Origin: Phlebopus portentosus
Lineage: Eukaryota; Basidiomycota; Agaricomycetes; Boletales; Boletinellaceae
DNA length: 64,000 nucleotides
Reading direction: 5' to 3'
Assembly (NCBI GenBank): GCA_037892935.1
Contig: JAYXKI010000008.1
Span: 682,001 to 746,000 of the forward strand
The notes beneath the pieces were generated by a model. The model was not told the DNA's origin. It made no database searches and worked only from the letters and a program-made list of their open reading frames with translations. The position numbers and the translations under genes are program-made. Positions 54,010 to 64,000 of this stretch are shown here, one piece after another (position 1 is the stretch's first letter; each line of letters opens with the position of its first letter).

Positions 54010-57000
54010 TCACACAGGCGCCCCGCACCCGAAGGACGTAGCCGCCCCGGCACTCGCGAACGTCGCCTGGATCGACTTGCCCGAGCCGTACATCCCCAAA
54101 CACGCCATCGCGAGCGAGCCCAGGAAGAGCACGAGGTTGAACAGCTTGTAGAACACCATCCTCGCCGGCGGTGCTGTCTTTCCTCTCGCGTACAAATCCG
54201 AGGAGGGGGGGGGGAGGGGAGAGAGGGACCCGAAGAGCGCACGCCGCCAGCGCGAGGCGCTCCTCCACGAATCGCCCGGGTCGTCGCGCGCCGCGTCGAG
54301 CTGCATGTGGAAGAGCGCGTAGAAGAGCGGCGGGAAGGTGTATGTGAACTGCATGATGCACACCGCTGCGACGAGCCCTGAGATGGTTTGGACCTGCGGG
54401 ATGGCGGAGCCGACGATGAAGGCGAGGGACCAGTAGAGGATTACCATGACTGAGTAGTGATATTTGATGTGAGGAGTGAGGACGGGAGGAGAGGATGCAA
54501 CGTACAGCTCCATACGATCCGACCTTTCCTACTCAACAGCGGAGGACCATTGAACCACTGCTCGACAATATGGTAATACGCAACCTCTACACACGGCACC
54601 ATCGATCGTCAACCGTCAGTCATCAGCACATCCCATAAACCTCTCAGAAACAAAAAGAAAGGAACGCACTGATCCCGATATTCCCGTACAGCCCAGCAGC
54701 AATAATTCCCGTAATGAGGGCGATGACGTTCCCCACCGTCTGCCACGCGAACTTGCTCAGGCCCTGGAACGCGAGCGGGAGCGTGAACTGCCCCTGGAAG
54801 GAGTAGACGAAGATCCCGAACATCATGTAGACGGTGCCGATGAGGAGTTGCGCGCAGCACTATCGGGCGTACAGGTTCCGAGTTTTTTTTTTTTTTCCAG
54901 TCCGGGGGTGAGAGACGGAGGAGAATTAAAGAAGATTAGGGCGGAGCGGCGACGATCAGGAGTCGATAGTCCATGAGTCAAAAACGAAACCAGTCAGCAG
55001 TCATTCCCATCCACGCAAATAATCAATCAAACCCCACTCACCATAGCCTTCCAAAAATCCATCGGGCGTCTCATCTCCGCCATGAACTCAGGGAAGATCA
55101 TCGCGCCGCCATACGCAAACACCATCTGCATGATCCCGTTCACCTTGCTGAACAAGGGCAGGCTGACGAACGCGGATGTCTGCACGGGCGCGGGGTCGAT
55201 CCCGAACGCGGCGTTGGCGGAGGCGAAGTTGGGCGGGGAGTGCGCGACGACGCCCATGGTGATGAAAATGACGAGGAGGTTGAGCCATACGGCGCTGTGA
55301 GTTTTTTTTTTTTTTTTTTCGTGTAGTGAGTTCGTGAGTATGGTTTGTGATTATGGTTGGTGACTCGGAGATGATTGAAAGGAGGGGAGAGGGAGAGAGA
55401 CGTACGAGTTCGCAAGCCACCCGTATTGCTTGAGCGACCGCACCTGCCCGATGACCATACCGACGAGCGCCCAGATGAGGATCGCGACGGAGAAGCAAAA
55501 CTGGTTGTCCCGCGCGATCTGCTCCACGCTCTGCGCGTTCCCGAGGCATATCGTCCCGACCTGTTCGTTTCCGTTCCGTCCATCACATAACACACGGTAC
55601 ATATCAAATACAAATATCAACCATATCAAATATCAACCATATCACAAAATCGGATCAGGATAACACGCAGATCGCGCAAATAAAAAATAGAAAATTAGTA
55701 CGTAGTCAGTCAAATATACGTAGAGCTACGAAGGGAGGAACGCACGTTTATGATCAACTGCAACGACTGCAGCGCAGAGCACATATGCTTGAACCACTTC
55801 CCAATCACGCGCTCCGCGATATCCGAATACGTCTTGATCGGGTACGCGTCGGAGTCCAGCAGGCAGAAGAGGCGCCAGAGGATCAGGCCCGTGTAGCACG
55901 CTACGCCGCCCACTGCGTCACGTTGTATTCGAATGGAATGGAATGAATTTTTTTTCCAGTGAGTAAGTGAGGAGCTGATGGCGTGTGAATAGGGCGGTAC
56001 TCACTGACGACGTACAGAACCGCGCCCGGTACGTACCCGACCTGGCTAAACGCAAAGGGCGCATTAAACGGACCGAGGATGTCCGTCGTGATAAGGTAGA
56101 AAATGGCTGCCCAGCTGCGGTATCATTTCATCATCAAGTCAAGGAGTGAGTATCGATATGCATAGAGCCATTCAAAAGATAAAAATTAAATTAAATTAAG
56201 AAACATGTTCCAAGAGGAGATGTGCATACGATCTCATCGCATCGCAACACAACACAAGTGGCATTACTCAAATGCCGAAGGGACCATATGCTCTCCCCTC
56301 TCCAAAGCCACAGCGCTCAGCGCTCGTAGCACATGGAAAATCTAACGTATCTCAATCCCAAATCCAAATCCAAAAAAAAAACTGATCTCGATATCTGAAG
56401 CAGGAAAAATCTAAAAATAAAGAGATAATCATTTTACGTACCTAGCATTTCGTAAAGCCCTCCTGGCTGTGATCAGTTCGTCCTCGATGTCGTCGATGCT
56501 TCTTGGCGTGCCCTCTGGCGAGCTTCGTCTGTCGCGTCCCATGTCGAATCGTGTCGAATCGAATCCACAGATCATTCCCATTATATTATTCCCAATTGCC
56601 ATTACCCGATTTTGGTTTTTGTTTCCGGTTTCGTTGATCGGCAATCAAATCAAGCGAAAGAATGTAAAAAAGAAATTCAATCAGTAACACTATTTTTAGA
56701 ACGCGATACTATTTCGCGTCGGACGGACGTACTACTTACTTTTCGGAGTCGGACTCTGTTGTTGTTGTCGTTGTGTCGTTGCTGCCTCCGCCTGGGAGTG
56801 CGTCTGGCGACCATGTGCGCCATGTCCATGCCCGTCTTCCCGCGCACGGGAGAGAGAGGCTTGGTGCATGTATTCTGCGAGGGTGGGCTGTCTTCCTGCT
56901 GTTTGGTAGCATGCGATAGAGGATAAGTCGGTTGTGTATGCGTAGACGTGAGAAGGAGGAAGGGAAGGAGGAGTGAGACGTACCGTGACTTGTACCGGCG

Positions 57001-57104
57001 GATATAGTCGAGCCAGGAGCACTCCCGTTAGCGTGCATGTTCACGTTCTTCTCGTCGATCTCGACGTGCTTGCGATCTGTCGCGAGCTGGAGTGCAGTCG
57101 CCAT
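54010..57104 (-). CDS. Amino acid transporter, AAAP family (Neurospora mtr-like)
   Basis: Multi-exon minus-strand gene. The start at 57104 is the ATG of MATALQLATDRKHVEIDEKN. A hydrophilic N-terminus (EYMHQASLSRAREDGHGHG, SIDDIEDELITARRALRNAS) leads into WAAIFYLITTDILGPFNAPF and FAFSQVGYVPGAVLYVVVGG, then at least nine more hydrophobic segments, including FCFSVAILIWALVGMVIGQV, AVWLNLLVIFITMGVVAHSP, MQMVFAYGGAMIFPEFMAEM, AQLLIGTVYMMFGIFVYSFQ, GNVIALITGIIAAGLYGNIG, VMVILYWSLAFIVGSAIPQV and LFNLVLFLGSLAMACLGMYG. This is the AAAP (Aa_trans) layout; the AYGGAM and AEMRRPMDFWK blocks are like fungal neutral amino acid permeases. It is a membrane protein, at the plasma membrane or vacuole. A long intron of about 330 nt follows ALRNA. 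Last-exon residues around SLSPLPPPSSD may be a small retained intron. Confidence 0.88.
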
Positions 57105-57795
57105 TGTTGCTTTCACTTTAGACGTAGATATTGTAAGGAGTTACCGAAGAGAGGTCGTGCAGGACAGAGTGAGGGAAAGAAGGAAGAGGGAGAGGATGAG
57201 AGAAGGGGAATTAAATACGAGGGTGGGATCAATACTTTTATAAATAACAACGCACGGCTTGCCCTGAGTGAGTAGTGGTGATAATAATAGGAGACCGGGC
57301 ATGTATAGATCGCAGAGGATGGGATATGCACGCGGATACAGTGGAGTGATGCGAATGAAATGACGCCTGAAGATACAAGCACCGCAGAGCCTGAGAAAAC
57401 AGTGCAGAAGTAAGACGAGGGGGTGGGAGAGAGAAGCTAGGGACACTCAGGCGAAGAGCATATGCTCAGTGCTTCTCAGTTCCCACATACGAGCGAGAAC
57501 AGAAGCCAACTGCATCATCACAAACGACGAAGTCTACAAAGTCTCGCAAAGCCGCTTAATTAAACTCGTAAAAGACTCACTCGAGACCGCAGCCCGATCC
57601 TGAGAATATAAGGTTTGAACACCACGTGACTTACGATTCCTGACCCCTCTTAATCCTTCTCTCTCCGTACCGCCGGTGTCCCATTTATCACTCTAGTCAC
57701 TTTAATTAACTGAGGTGCCGCTGCTCGCATAACTCAACTCTCGATTCATTGCGTATTCACTTCAACATAGGTCAACTCACTCGGTTCGATTGAAG
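57105..57795. other. Divergent promoter region
   Basis: Shared 5' region of the transporter (minus) and SYF2 (plus). No gene recognised; no distinctive promoter motif is claimed. Confidence 0.4.
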
Positions 57796-59746
57796 ATGCC
57801 GCCGAGGAAACGACAGACGAGGCTGTCAAAGAAGGCTCAGGCTCAGGCTCAGGCTGCCACCGCCGCCGCTGCTGCTGAGAAGGCAGCTCAGGAGGAGGAG
57901 GCTGTCGCTGTCCAGGTTGAATCTGCTGCAGCGGCGGTGGAAGAGAAAGTGGCAGAGACAGTCGAGCAAGTCAAAGAGACAGCTCAAAATGTCGTCGACG
58001 GAGCGAAGGAGTTCGTCGAGGAGATGACGAGTACGAAGGAGGTAGAGAGTGGTACAGATGGGGGTGTAGAGCAGAGAGGTGAGGGCGAGGAGTCTGTGGT
58101 TGAGGAACGACGGGAGGAACGAGTCGATGAACACGAGCAACCCATGGATAGAGGAACTAGTTCGGACGACGCACTTACCAACACGAACGGGAATGCCGGT
58201 GGAAACGAAAACGAAAAGACGCTGACCATGGAAGAACGCAAAAAGAAACTCGACGAGCTCCGAAAACGAATGGTACGTTCACCCTCATTCAATTCCATCC
58301 ACACATCCCACCTCCCAATCACTCATCAACATTCAATATTCATTCTCTCTTCCATGACCGAACTGACCAACTTAAAAATAAAATAAAATAAAAAAATCCA
58401 GCGCGAAGCCACGCGCGAGAACCGCACCGCCCTCCTCACCGAGTCCACCAAGTCCAAAGCAACGATCCGCGAAGCCGCACGGCGCGAGAAGCAGCTCCGG
58501 CTTGCCGAGAACCTGCGCCTCAGGGCCGAGGCGGAGAAAGGGGCGAAGACGCGGAGCGGAGCAAGAATTGGGAGTGGACGATTGAGGAGAACGAGGAGTG
58601 GGAGAGGAAGAAGAGGAGGAAGGAACGGAATGCGGATTTTGAGTTTCATGGTATGTTTGATTTTTTTTTTGGGATTTAAGCCGGCGCGAGTTGAATGTGG
58701 TTTGAATAGATGAAGAACAGCAGGCGCGTAAACGGTACAAGAAGGACCTGGCGTTCCTCAAGCCGGACCTCGAGACGTACAACAAGCAGAAACAGCTCGC
58801 TTTGGGTTCCGGAGCTGCTGCCTCGTCGAGCTCGTCCGTGCCGAACGCCCTGACGACGTTCGACCCGTCAGGTGGTGCGGTGCGTGTTCTCTTCCTTTTC
58901 TTGTTTCCCGCTTTTTTGCTTTTTTTCTGTTGGTTGCTACTCCTTTCGACCCTCGACCCTCGTTACGACTCGCTTCTCGTGCTCCCCGTTCCGCTCGTTC
59001 CGCGTCTCTCTCTCCTTCCTTCCTTCCTTCCTTCCTTCCTTCCTTCCGTCCCCCAACTTCTTCCCACTCCACCAATGACTTCCACTCCGTTACACACTAC
59101 GCACCGTCTTCTTCCACTTCCACTTCTAATTCAATCGTATGACCTGGTTTACGCATGATCACTGATTCGGGGGTGGACTTGTCTTTTTGCTATCCGCATA
59201 GATCACGTCGTACGAACAGCAGCGCGCCGCGGAGTCTCTGTACCGGGACGCGAATACCCTGCTGTACGCGGATAACAAGCCCAGCGAGGAGGCGATCGAT
59301 AGGGTTGTGGAGAAGCTCAATCTGGAGTGCGTGTTTTCTTTTTTTCTTTTTCTTTCTCTTTCTCTCTCTCTTCCTTCTCTCTTCTTTTTCCTTTTTGAGA
59401 AGAGCGGGGCGAGCGAACGTGAACGAAGTAAAAGTACTGATGACCCCCCCCTTGTTCGTTGTATGTTCTCACAGGCAGGACAAGCGCAACAAGTTCTCGC
59501 GCAAGCGGCTTAACGAGGACGAGGGCGATATCACGTATATCAACGAGCGGAACAGGGTGTTCAATAAGAAGGTGCGCGTTTTGGGGCGTTTTTTTCCCCC
59601 CTGCTTTCCTGCTTTCCGAGCAGACGGTTTCTCATTTTTTTTTTTTTCTTTTGTGTGTGTGTGTATGTTTTGTTTAGATCGCGAGGTACTATGATAAGTA
59701 TACGGCGGAGATACGCGCGAGCTTCGAGCGCGGGACGGCGCTTTGA
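57796..59746 (+). CDS. SYF2: Pre-mRNA-splicing factor SYF2, one frame break
   Basis: Component of the spliceosomal NineTeen-associated complex (NTC). Exons: 57796-58272, 58402-58650, 58710-58879, 59202-59326, 59475-59571 and 59678-59746. Family blocks are NWEWTIEENEEWERKKRR, ADFEFHDEEQQARKRYKKDL, AFLKPDLETYNKQKQ, YEQQRAAESLYRDANTLLYA, EAIDRVVEKLN, DKRNKFSRKRLNEDEGDITY, INERNRVFNKKIARYYDKYT and EIRASFERGTAL. The N-terminus has a short Ala-Gln repeat and an Ala/Glu/Val-rich part. Inside exon 2, at the GGGG run 58540-58543, the frame upstream (RRAEAEKG) and the frame downstream (GEDAERSKNWEWT) do not match. Adding one G restores both, and then all other phases close. This points to a 1-nt deletion error rather than a lost gene. 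The restored length would be about 395 aa. Confidence 0.9.
59013..59047. repeat. Tetranucleotide repeat (TTCC)n inside a SYF2 intron
   Basis: About eight TTCC units in the pyrimidine-rich third intron of SYF2. Confidence 0.9.
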
Positions 59747-60430
59747 TTTGATTTTTTTTCTTTTTTTTTTTTTGGAGCGAGGTGTTTGGTCATTGTGGAT
59801 TGGGATTGGGATTGGGATTGTCGGTGGGTGGATGTTATAACGCATAGCGTAGCGTTAACGTGCCATACGTCGCGCTTACGTGTGGGTTGAGGTGGTGGTG
59901 GTGGTGGTCGGGCAGGCTTACGGCTGATTTGGGGAGAGATAGATAGTGGGGCGTCCGGATGCTTTTGTAGTGTAGATAGTGTATGGACGAGCGAGTATTT
60001 ACTTATGCATACTGTATCAATACGTGCGTACAGACAGACACAGACACACAGACATCGCTCCAAACAGCCCCTTGAGAAACGTTTCTTCGGGAACGACACG
60101 AAGTCGAAGTCGAAGTCGAAGGATACATGCAGCACAGGCGTGCGTAGGTCGAAAAAAAAACACAAGACAAAACAAGACAAAATAAGCCTAAACAAGCCTA
60201 AACAACCCCGGTAAAAGGGTTAAACCGTAAACCGTAAAAAAAAAACGTAAAAACAATGCCCTCTTCGTGATTCGCGATTCGCGATATCGCGCCTGTATGT
60301 ACACGTTCGCGTTCACATTATCGACGTACGTAGTCCTGATCCCAAACAACAAAAAAGGAGAAAAAGAAGAAGAAGAAAAAAGGGGTACTCGGATGTATGT
60401 GCTCAGGTCCGAGTCCCGTTCGGTTCAGTC
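59747..60430. other. Convergent intergenic region with simple repeats
   Basis: 3' flank of SYF2. Contains GGGATT, GGT and GAAGTC repeats and A runs near 60235-60245 and 60359-60380. No gene recognised. Confidence 0.5.
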
Positions 60431-60484
60431 CAGTTCAGTTCAGTTCAGTTCAGTTCAGTTCAGTTCAGTTCGGTTCAGTTCAGT
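60431..60484. repeat. Pentanucleotide repeat (CAGTT)n next to the FOL1 stop
   Basis: About ten CAGTT units with one C/G variant, ending two bases before the minus-strand stop codon of FOL1 (60487-60489). Confidence 0.93.
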
Positions 60485-60486
60485 GA

Positions 60487-60675
60487 TCACGGCCAGAGGG
60501 CAGCCGCGACGCCGACGACGTCGCGCATCTCCTGCACGGCGTGCACGCGCACGAGGGCGGCGCCCTGCTGGACTGCGCACGCGATGGCTGCTGCTGTGGC
60601 GAAGTCGCGCTCTTTTGGAGGGCGGGTGGGCAGGGGTCGTCGGGGCTGGTCTTTGCTGCTTTTGTTGGGCTGGTT

Positions 60676-60712
<37 letters not shown>

Positions 60713-63363
60713 CCTCGATAGGAGAGGAAGGGAAAGGAGGAGCGGAGATGAGCTGTCCGAGGAAGGACTTGCGGGAGGAGCCGACGAGCAGCGGGTAGCT
60801 GGCTAGTGGGTTCCAGTTTGGTGTCGTGTACGGATTCCGGAATGATGATGATGATGATGATGGTGATCTACCCTCTGAGGTCGAGTCCAAGTCGACGTGA
60901 GGATAAAAGGCGGAACTCCCGGGGGGTGAGAACCCCTCCTCCACAAGCTCACTCGCTCTTCGCAGCAGCTGCAGATTCCCATGCACGTCCTTGCTGAACC
61001 CGATCCCCGGATCGACGATCACCTGCCACCTCCGCAGCGCCGCAGCCCCCTCCAGCGCGCGCGAGACCCTCGCGCCTAGCTCGGCGCGCACGCCTTCTAC
61101 CACTCCGCGCTCTTCTCCTCCGACAGGGAGGGAGGAGTAGGAAGAATAGTCTTTATTCTTATCTGCGTACCCGCGCGAGTGCATGAGGACGACGGGCACG
61201 CAGCGCGCGCGCGCCAGGGCCTGCATCTCTGCGAAGTGCGCCTTCTCCAGCCCGGACTCGATCGCCGGAAGAAGAAGAGGCGTAGAACTCCGGCCCGCCG
61301 GAGAACGCGTGCACGTCGTTTATGCAGTTCGCACCCGCGTCGAGCGCGGCGCGGGCGACGCACGCGCGGAACGTGTCGATGCTAATAGGGATGCTGCGCA
61401 GTTTCGGGTCGGCGTCGCTGCGGATGGCGTGGATGATGGGGACGACGCGCGCGATTTCCTCTGAGGGGGTGATGGTCTGGGCGCCGGGGCGCGTGGAGTA
61501 CCCGCCGACGTCGATGATGTCCGCGCCGGCTGCCACGGCGGAGCGGGCGTATGCGAGTGCGTCTGAGACGGCGGAGTGCTCGCCCCCGTCGGAGAAGGAG
61601 TCGGGCGTGGCGTTTAGAGTGGCCATTATGTATCGCCGATTTGGGTGAGAGGAGGGGGAGGTGCTGTGAGTACTCGGTAAGATCCAGTACGTTTGTGTTG
61701 CGGGCGTTTGGTGCTCTGCGGGCGGATGAATCTCTGGAGAGAGGGGGAAAGGTATCACTCTGTCTAACGTCGATGATTGAGCGAGCATTAGCTTGCCCAG
61801 AAGGGACCGAATAGATAGATGGAGTTGCGGATGTACCCATTCCGGGATTATACTATGAGAACTTGTTAGGAAAGATAGAAATGCTACTGGTTCGTACAGG
61901 TATATGCTCACTCCTTTAGTGGACGGAGGACAAACTCCCTCTCCGCCATGCGCGGATGCGGGACGACGAGCTGTCCTTCCAAGTTATCCAGTGATGCTCG
62001 ATCTTCGAGAGCGCGAGTGTCGATGGTCTGGTCTCCGAACGTGATGATGTCTACGTCTACGGCTCGTGGACCAAAGCGTTCGCTCGGTACTCTGCCAACA
62101 GTCTTCTCAATATACTCACAGACCCGGAGAAGGTCGCCTGGAGTAAACGTCGTTTCTATCTAAAAAGCAAGCGGTGTCAACTTGATTGAAAAAAGCTTCC
62201 GCAAATCAACCAAGCGTACAAGGCAAGCGCAGTTGACGAAGGGCGGCTGAGCGTCTACATACATCGGCTCCGACTCGTACAGAAACTCGTGTCAACGATC
62301 GTTAGCTCTCCTGCAGGTAAATCGGGGATCGCGAGTGATCGTATATTTTCCAGATACCGTAGCGCAAGCTCAATATTCTGAAATCGGTCGCCAAGGTTGG
62401 CGCCTAAGGAAAGCGCGGCGAGCGTCTTATTGGATGAGTTTCTGATGCAATAAATTCGGGGTTCTTTTTAGTAGGTATAGGCTCGCGAAGCAGAAAAGTG
62501 GTCTCACCGCCTAGACCTGATTTTCAGCAACGGAAAATCCGACAGTGAACGCTTTATTCGGATTTCCGAAGCTTGAGCCATAGTGATGGCTGCCGGCTTG
62601 GCTAGACTGACCGTGACTACGAAGGAGGCAGGATCTTCAAGCGTGGCAAAACAATCTTGAGCAATTTGGTGTGCCAGAGCTTCTATGGTCATGTACGCGG
62701 AAGCCTCGACAAACTGAATGCACCTCAAGTCAGACAAAGACGATGAGCAACAAAATCAACGAGAGGATATCTCACTTCGGATATTCGTCTTTCAAGCTTT
62801 GAAAAGCTGAAATAAAGGTCCCTATGCCCAGTTTTAGCATGGTCCAGTTCAAGGCTAATTAAGACCGGCTGCTTGTCCTTGCGTTCATGCTCGCGAAGTC
62901 CAACAATCGCATGGACTGGAAGCTCGGTTATGAGGAAGCTATGCCGCTTTGACACTAATGCATCGTCTCTCCTCCAGACCAATCTGACTCCCGCGCCCTT
63001 CGCCCGCAGAACTAATTTCGGAAACTCGAGCTCGACGACAAACTGACGGATTGGTTGATTGATTTCTCTGAGACAAGAATCCAAGACGCGTTCAGCAAGG
63101 CCGTATGGTGTTTCAGGGACCAAGTCCTGTGAGTTTGACGAACTGCAAGTATCCCGAACTTTCTTGCTGAGACGAGAATAGTCGACCGAGTGAGAAATAT
63201 CATCCAGTCGGCAAGCGCTCTGGAGGTCATGATGGACTTCGATTGAGACAATCACTGGCTGCAGTTCGGCGCGTTGACTGTCACGAGAGTCCTTGGAAGA
63301 CCAAGCAGAACCGCATACAGAGGCGTATAAGTGAAGCCCGTTGACTCGTATTCGATCGTCCAT
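60487..63363 (-). CDS. FOL1: Trifunctional folate synthesis enzyme (DHNA-HPPK-DHPS), with frame breaks
   Basis: Catalyses three successive steps of folate synthesis. From the start at 63363 (MDDRIRVNGLHLYASVCGSA) two dihydroneopterin aldolase-like domains follow, with SHSVDYSRLSKKV and, in the second, VEASAYMTIEALAHQI. Then comes HPPK with LGANLGDRFQNIELALRYLE, EPMYVDAQPPFVN and FGPRAVDVDIITFGDQ. DHPS has MATLNATPDSFSDGG, ADIIDVGGYSTRPGA, IPISIDTFRACVARAALDAG, VPVVLMHSRG, VIVDPGIGFSKDVHGN and VGSSRKSFLGQLI, ending AAIACAVQQGAALVRVHAVQ and EMRDVVGVAAALWP at the stop 60487-60489. The order is that of fungal FOL1 proteins. Two frame breaks are seen: near 61265-61285, between SGGPEFYAS and SGLEKAHFAEMQA, and near 60612, before KERDFATAAA. 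Both lie in repetitive or GC-rich stretches, without splice signals. An (AAC)n repeat gives an Asn run in DHPS. Confidence 0.9.
60679..60712. repeat. Trinucleotide repeat (GTT)n within FOL1
   Basis: About eleven GTT units on the plus strand, encoding eleven Asn residues in the DHPS domain on the minus strand. Confidence 0.95.
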
Positions 63364-64000
63364 TCTCAGAAAGGCGAGTAAGTTTACACTCTTCAGAGTT
63401 GAAGAAGATAAAAATTAGACTTCGGACATAGCCACGCTGACTAAGATCGGACTTTGAAGTTTGCATTACAATAGTAGCACTGATTACAAGAGTGATGGCG
63501 TTGGGCGTCGGTAACGATTTCAATATCAAGAAGTCAGTTAATTCTCCAATGTTTGTACTACCCAGTTCACATTGGCATTCCCAGATGCCATCGCTACTTG
63601 TGATACCACGGACCCAGTTTACTTACAGCGGATAGTTTGGCCGAGACAACGTATAGTCGGTCAGTTCAATGAGGTTTATTTCCCTACCGAATACATCTGG
63701 TGGCTTGGACGATGACAGTGCTTGGCAACAAAGAAATATATATTCAATATCAGTTCATCTTTACATATAGCATTGAAACATTTGCGTCATTACAGTTGTG
63801 TCCACTACACAATACAGTAGTTTATACATGCGTTCTTATTTTATATTTGAGTGATGTTCTGACTTCAAGTAAACAAGACGCGAATACAATTTTTACAACA
63901 CTATACCCATACAGCAGCCTTATGATGTGCTGTATTGTATAAACATTTGATACCGACAAGAATATCTTGTTCATATATAAACGAATGTTCCAAATATGTG
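63364..64000. other. 5' flank of FOL1 to the window end, no gene recognised
   Basis: AT-rich. A short plus-strand ORF (63700-63942) has no known product. Any gene here would continue beyond the window. Confidence 0.35.

Noticed and set aside
54185..54240. Possible extra intron in the last transporter exon (Pro/Ser-rich stretch)
   Set aside because: No clear GT donor in the right phase; left as coding but flagged in the entry.

Overview
The window looks like nuclear DNA of a basidiomycete fungus, most likely an agaricomycete. The genes are cut by many short introns, mostly 45-75 nt, with GT-AG ends and a noticeable minority of GC-AG ends. Single-copy eukaryotic housekeeping genes sit beside Kre9/Knh1-like wall proteins, a TKL-like kinase pair and a possible Clp1-like gene. 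All exon models were made by hand: an ORF was extended across introns when the protein matched a known family and the splice phases closed.

Layout. 0.4-20.2 kb is gene-dense: the RNA polymerase III subunit RPC11 (with a 7-nt microexon), a small secreted protein, a PBDC1-type eEF1A chaperone, a ZZZ3-like SANT protein, the Holliday-junction nuclease SLX1, a possible Clp1-like developmental protein, a SAP-domain protein and a coiled-coil protein. 20.8-37.9 kb is an accessory, decaying zone. It holds a broken GH28 pectinase gene, two terminal-inverted-repeat elements, ribosomal protein eS30, an FMN-dependent lactate dehydrogenase/oxygenase, an intron-bearing relic of the RNA polymerase II largest subunit, an intact alternative NADH dehydrogenase and a pseudogenised tandem copy of it. 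38.7-50.1 kb holds ORC3, a second copy of the first TIR element, a Kre9-like GPI-anchored protein, an intact protein kinase with a catalytically deleted tandem copy, and a mitochondrial pyruvate dehydrogenase kinase. 50.9-53.8 kb is mostly non-coding: a relic of the neighbouring amino acid transporter, a 572-bp hAT-like element with 8-bp target duplications, and several microsatellites. 54.0-63.4 kb has an AAAP amino acid transporter, the splicing factor SYF2 and the trifunctional folate enzyme FOL1.

The genes do not form an obvious cluster or pathway. Most are unrelated housekeeping genes that happen to be neighbours. The interest lies in gene-structure oddities (microexon, GC-AG introns), duplicate-and-decay pairs, and three non-autonomous transposon types recognised from their ends. 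SAP, SYF2 and FOL1, and possibly ORC3, each carry one or two small frame breaks, mainly at homopolymers or short repeats. These look more like assembly indels than true pseudogenes. I did not find a convincing new biological system.
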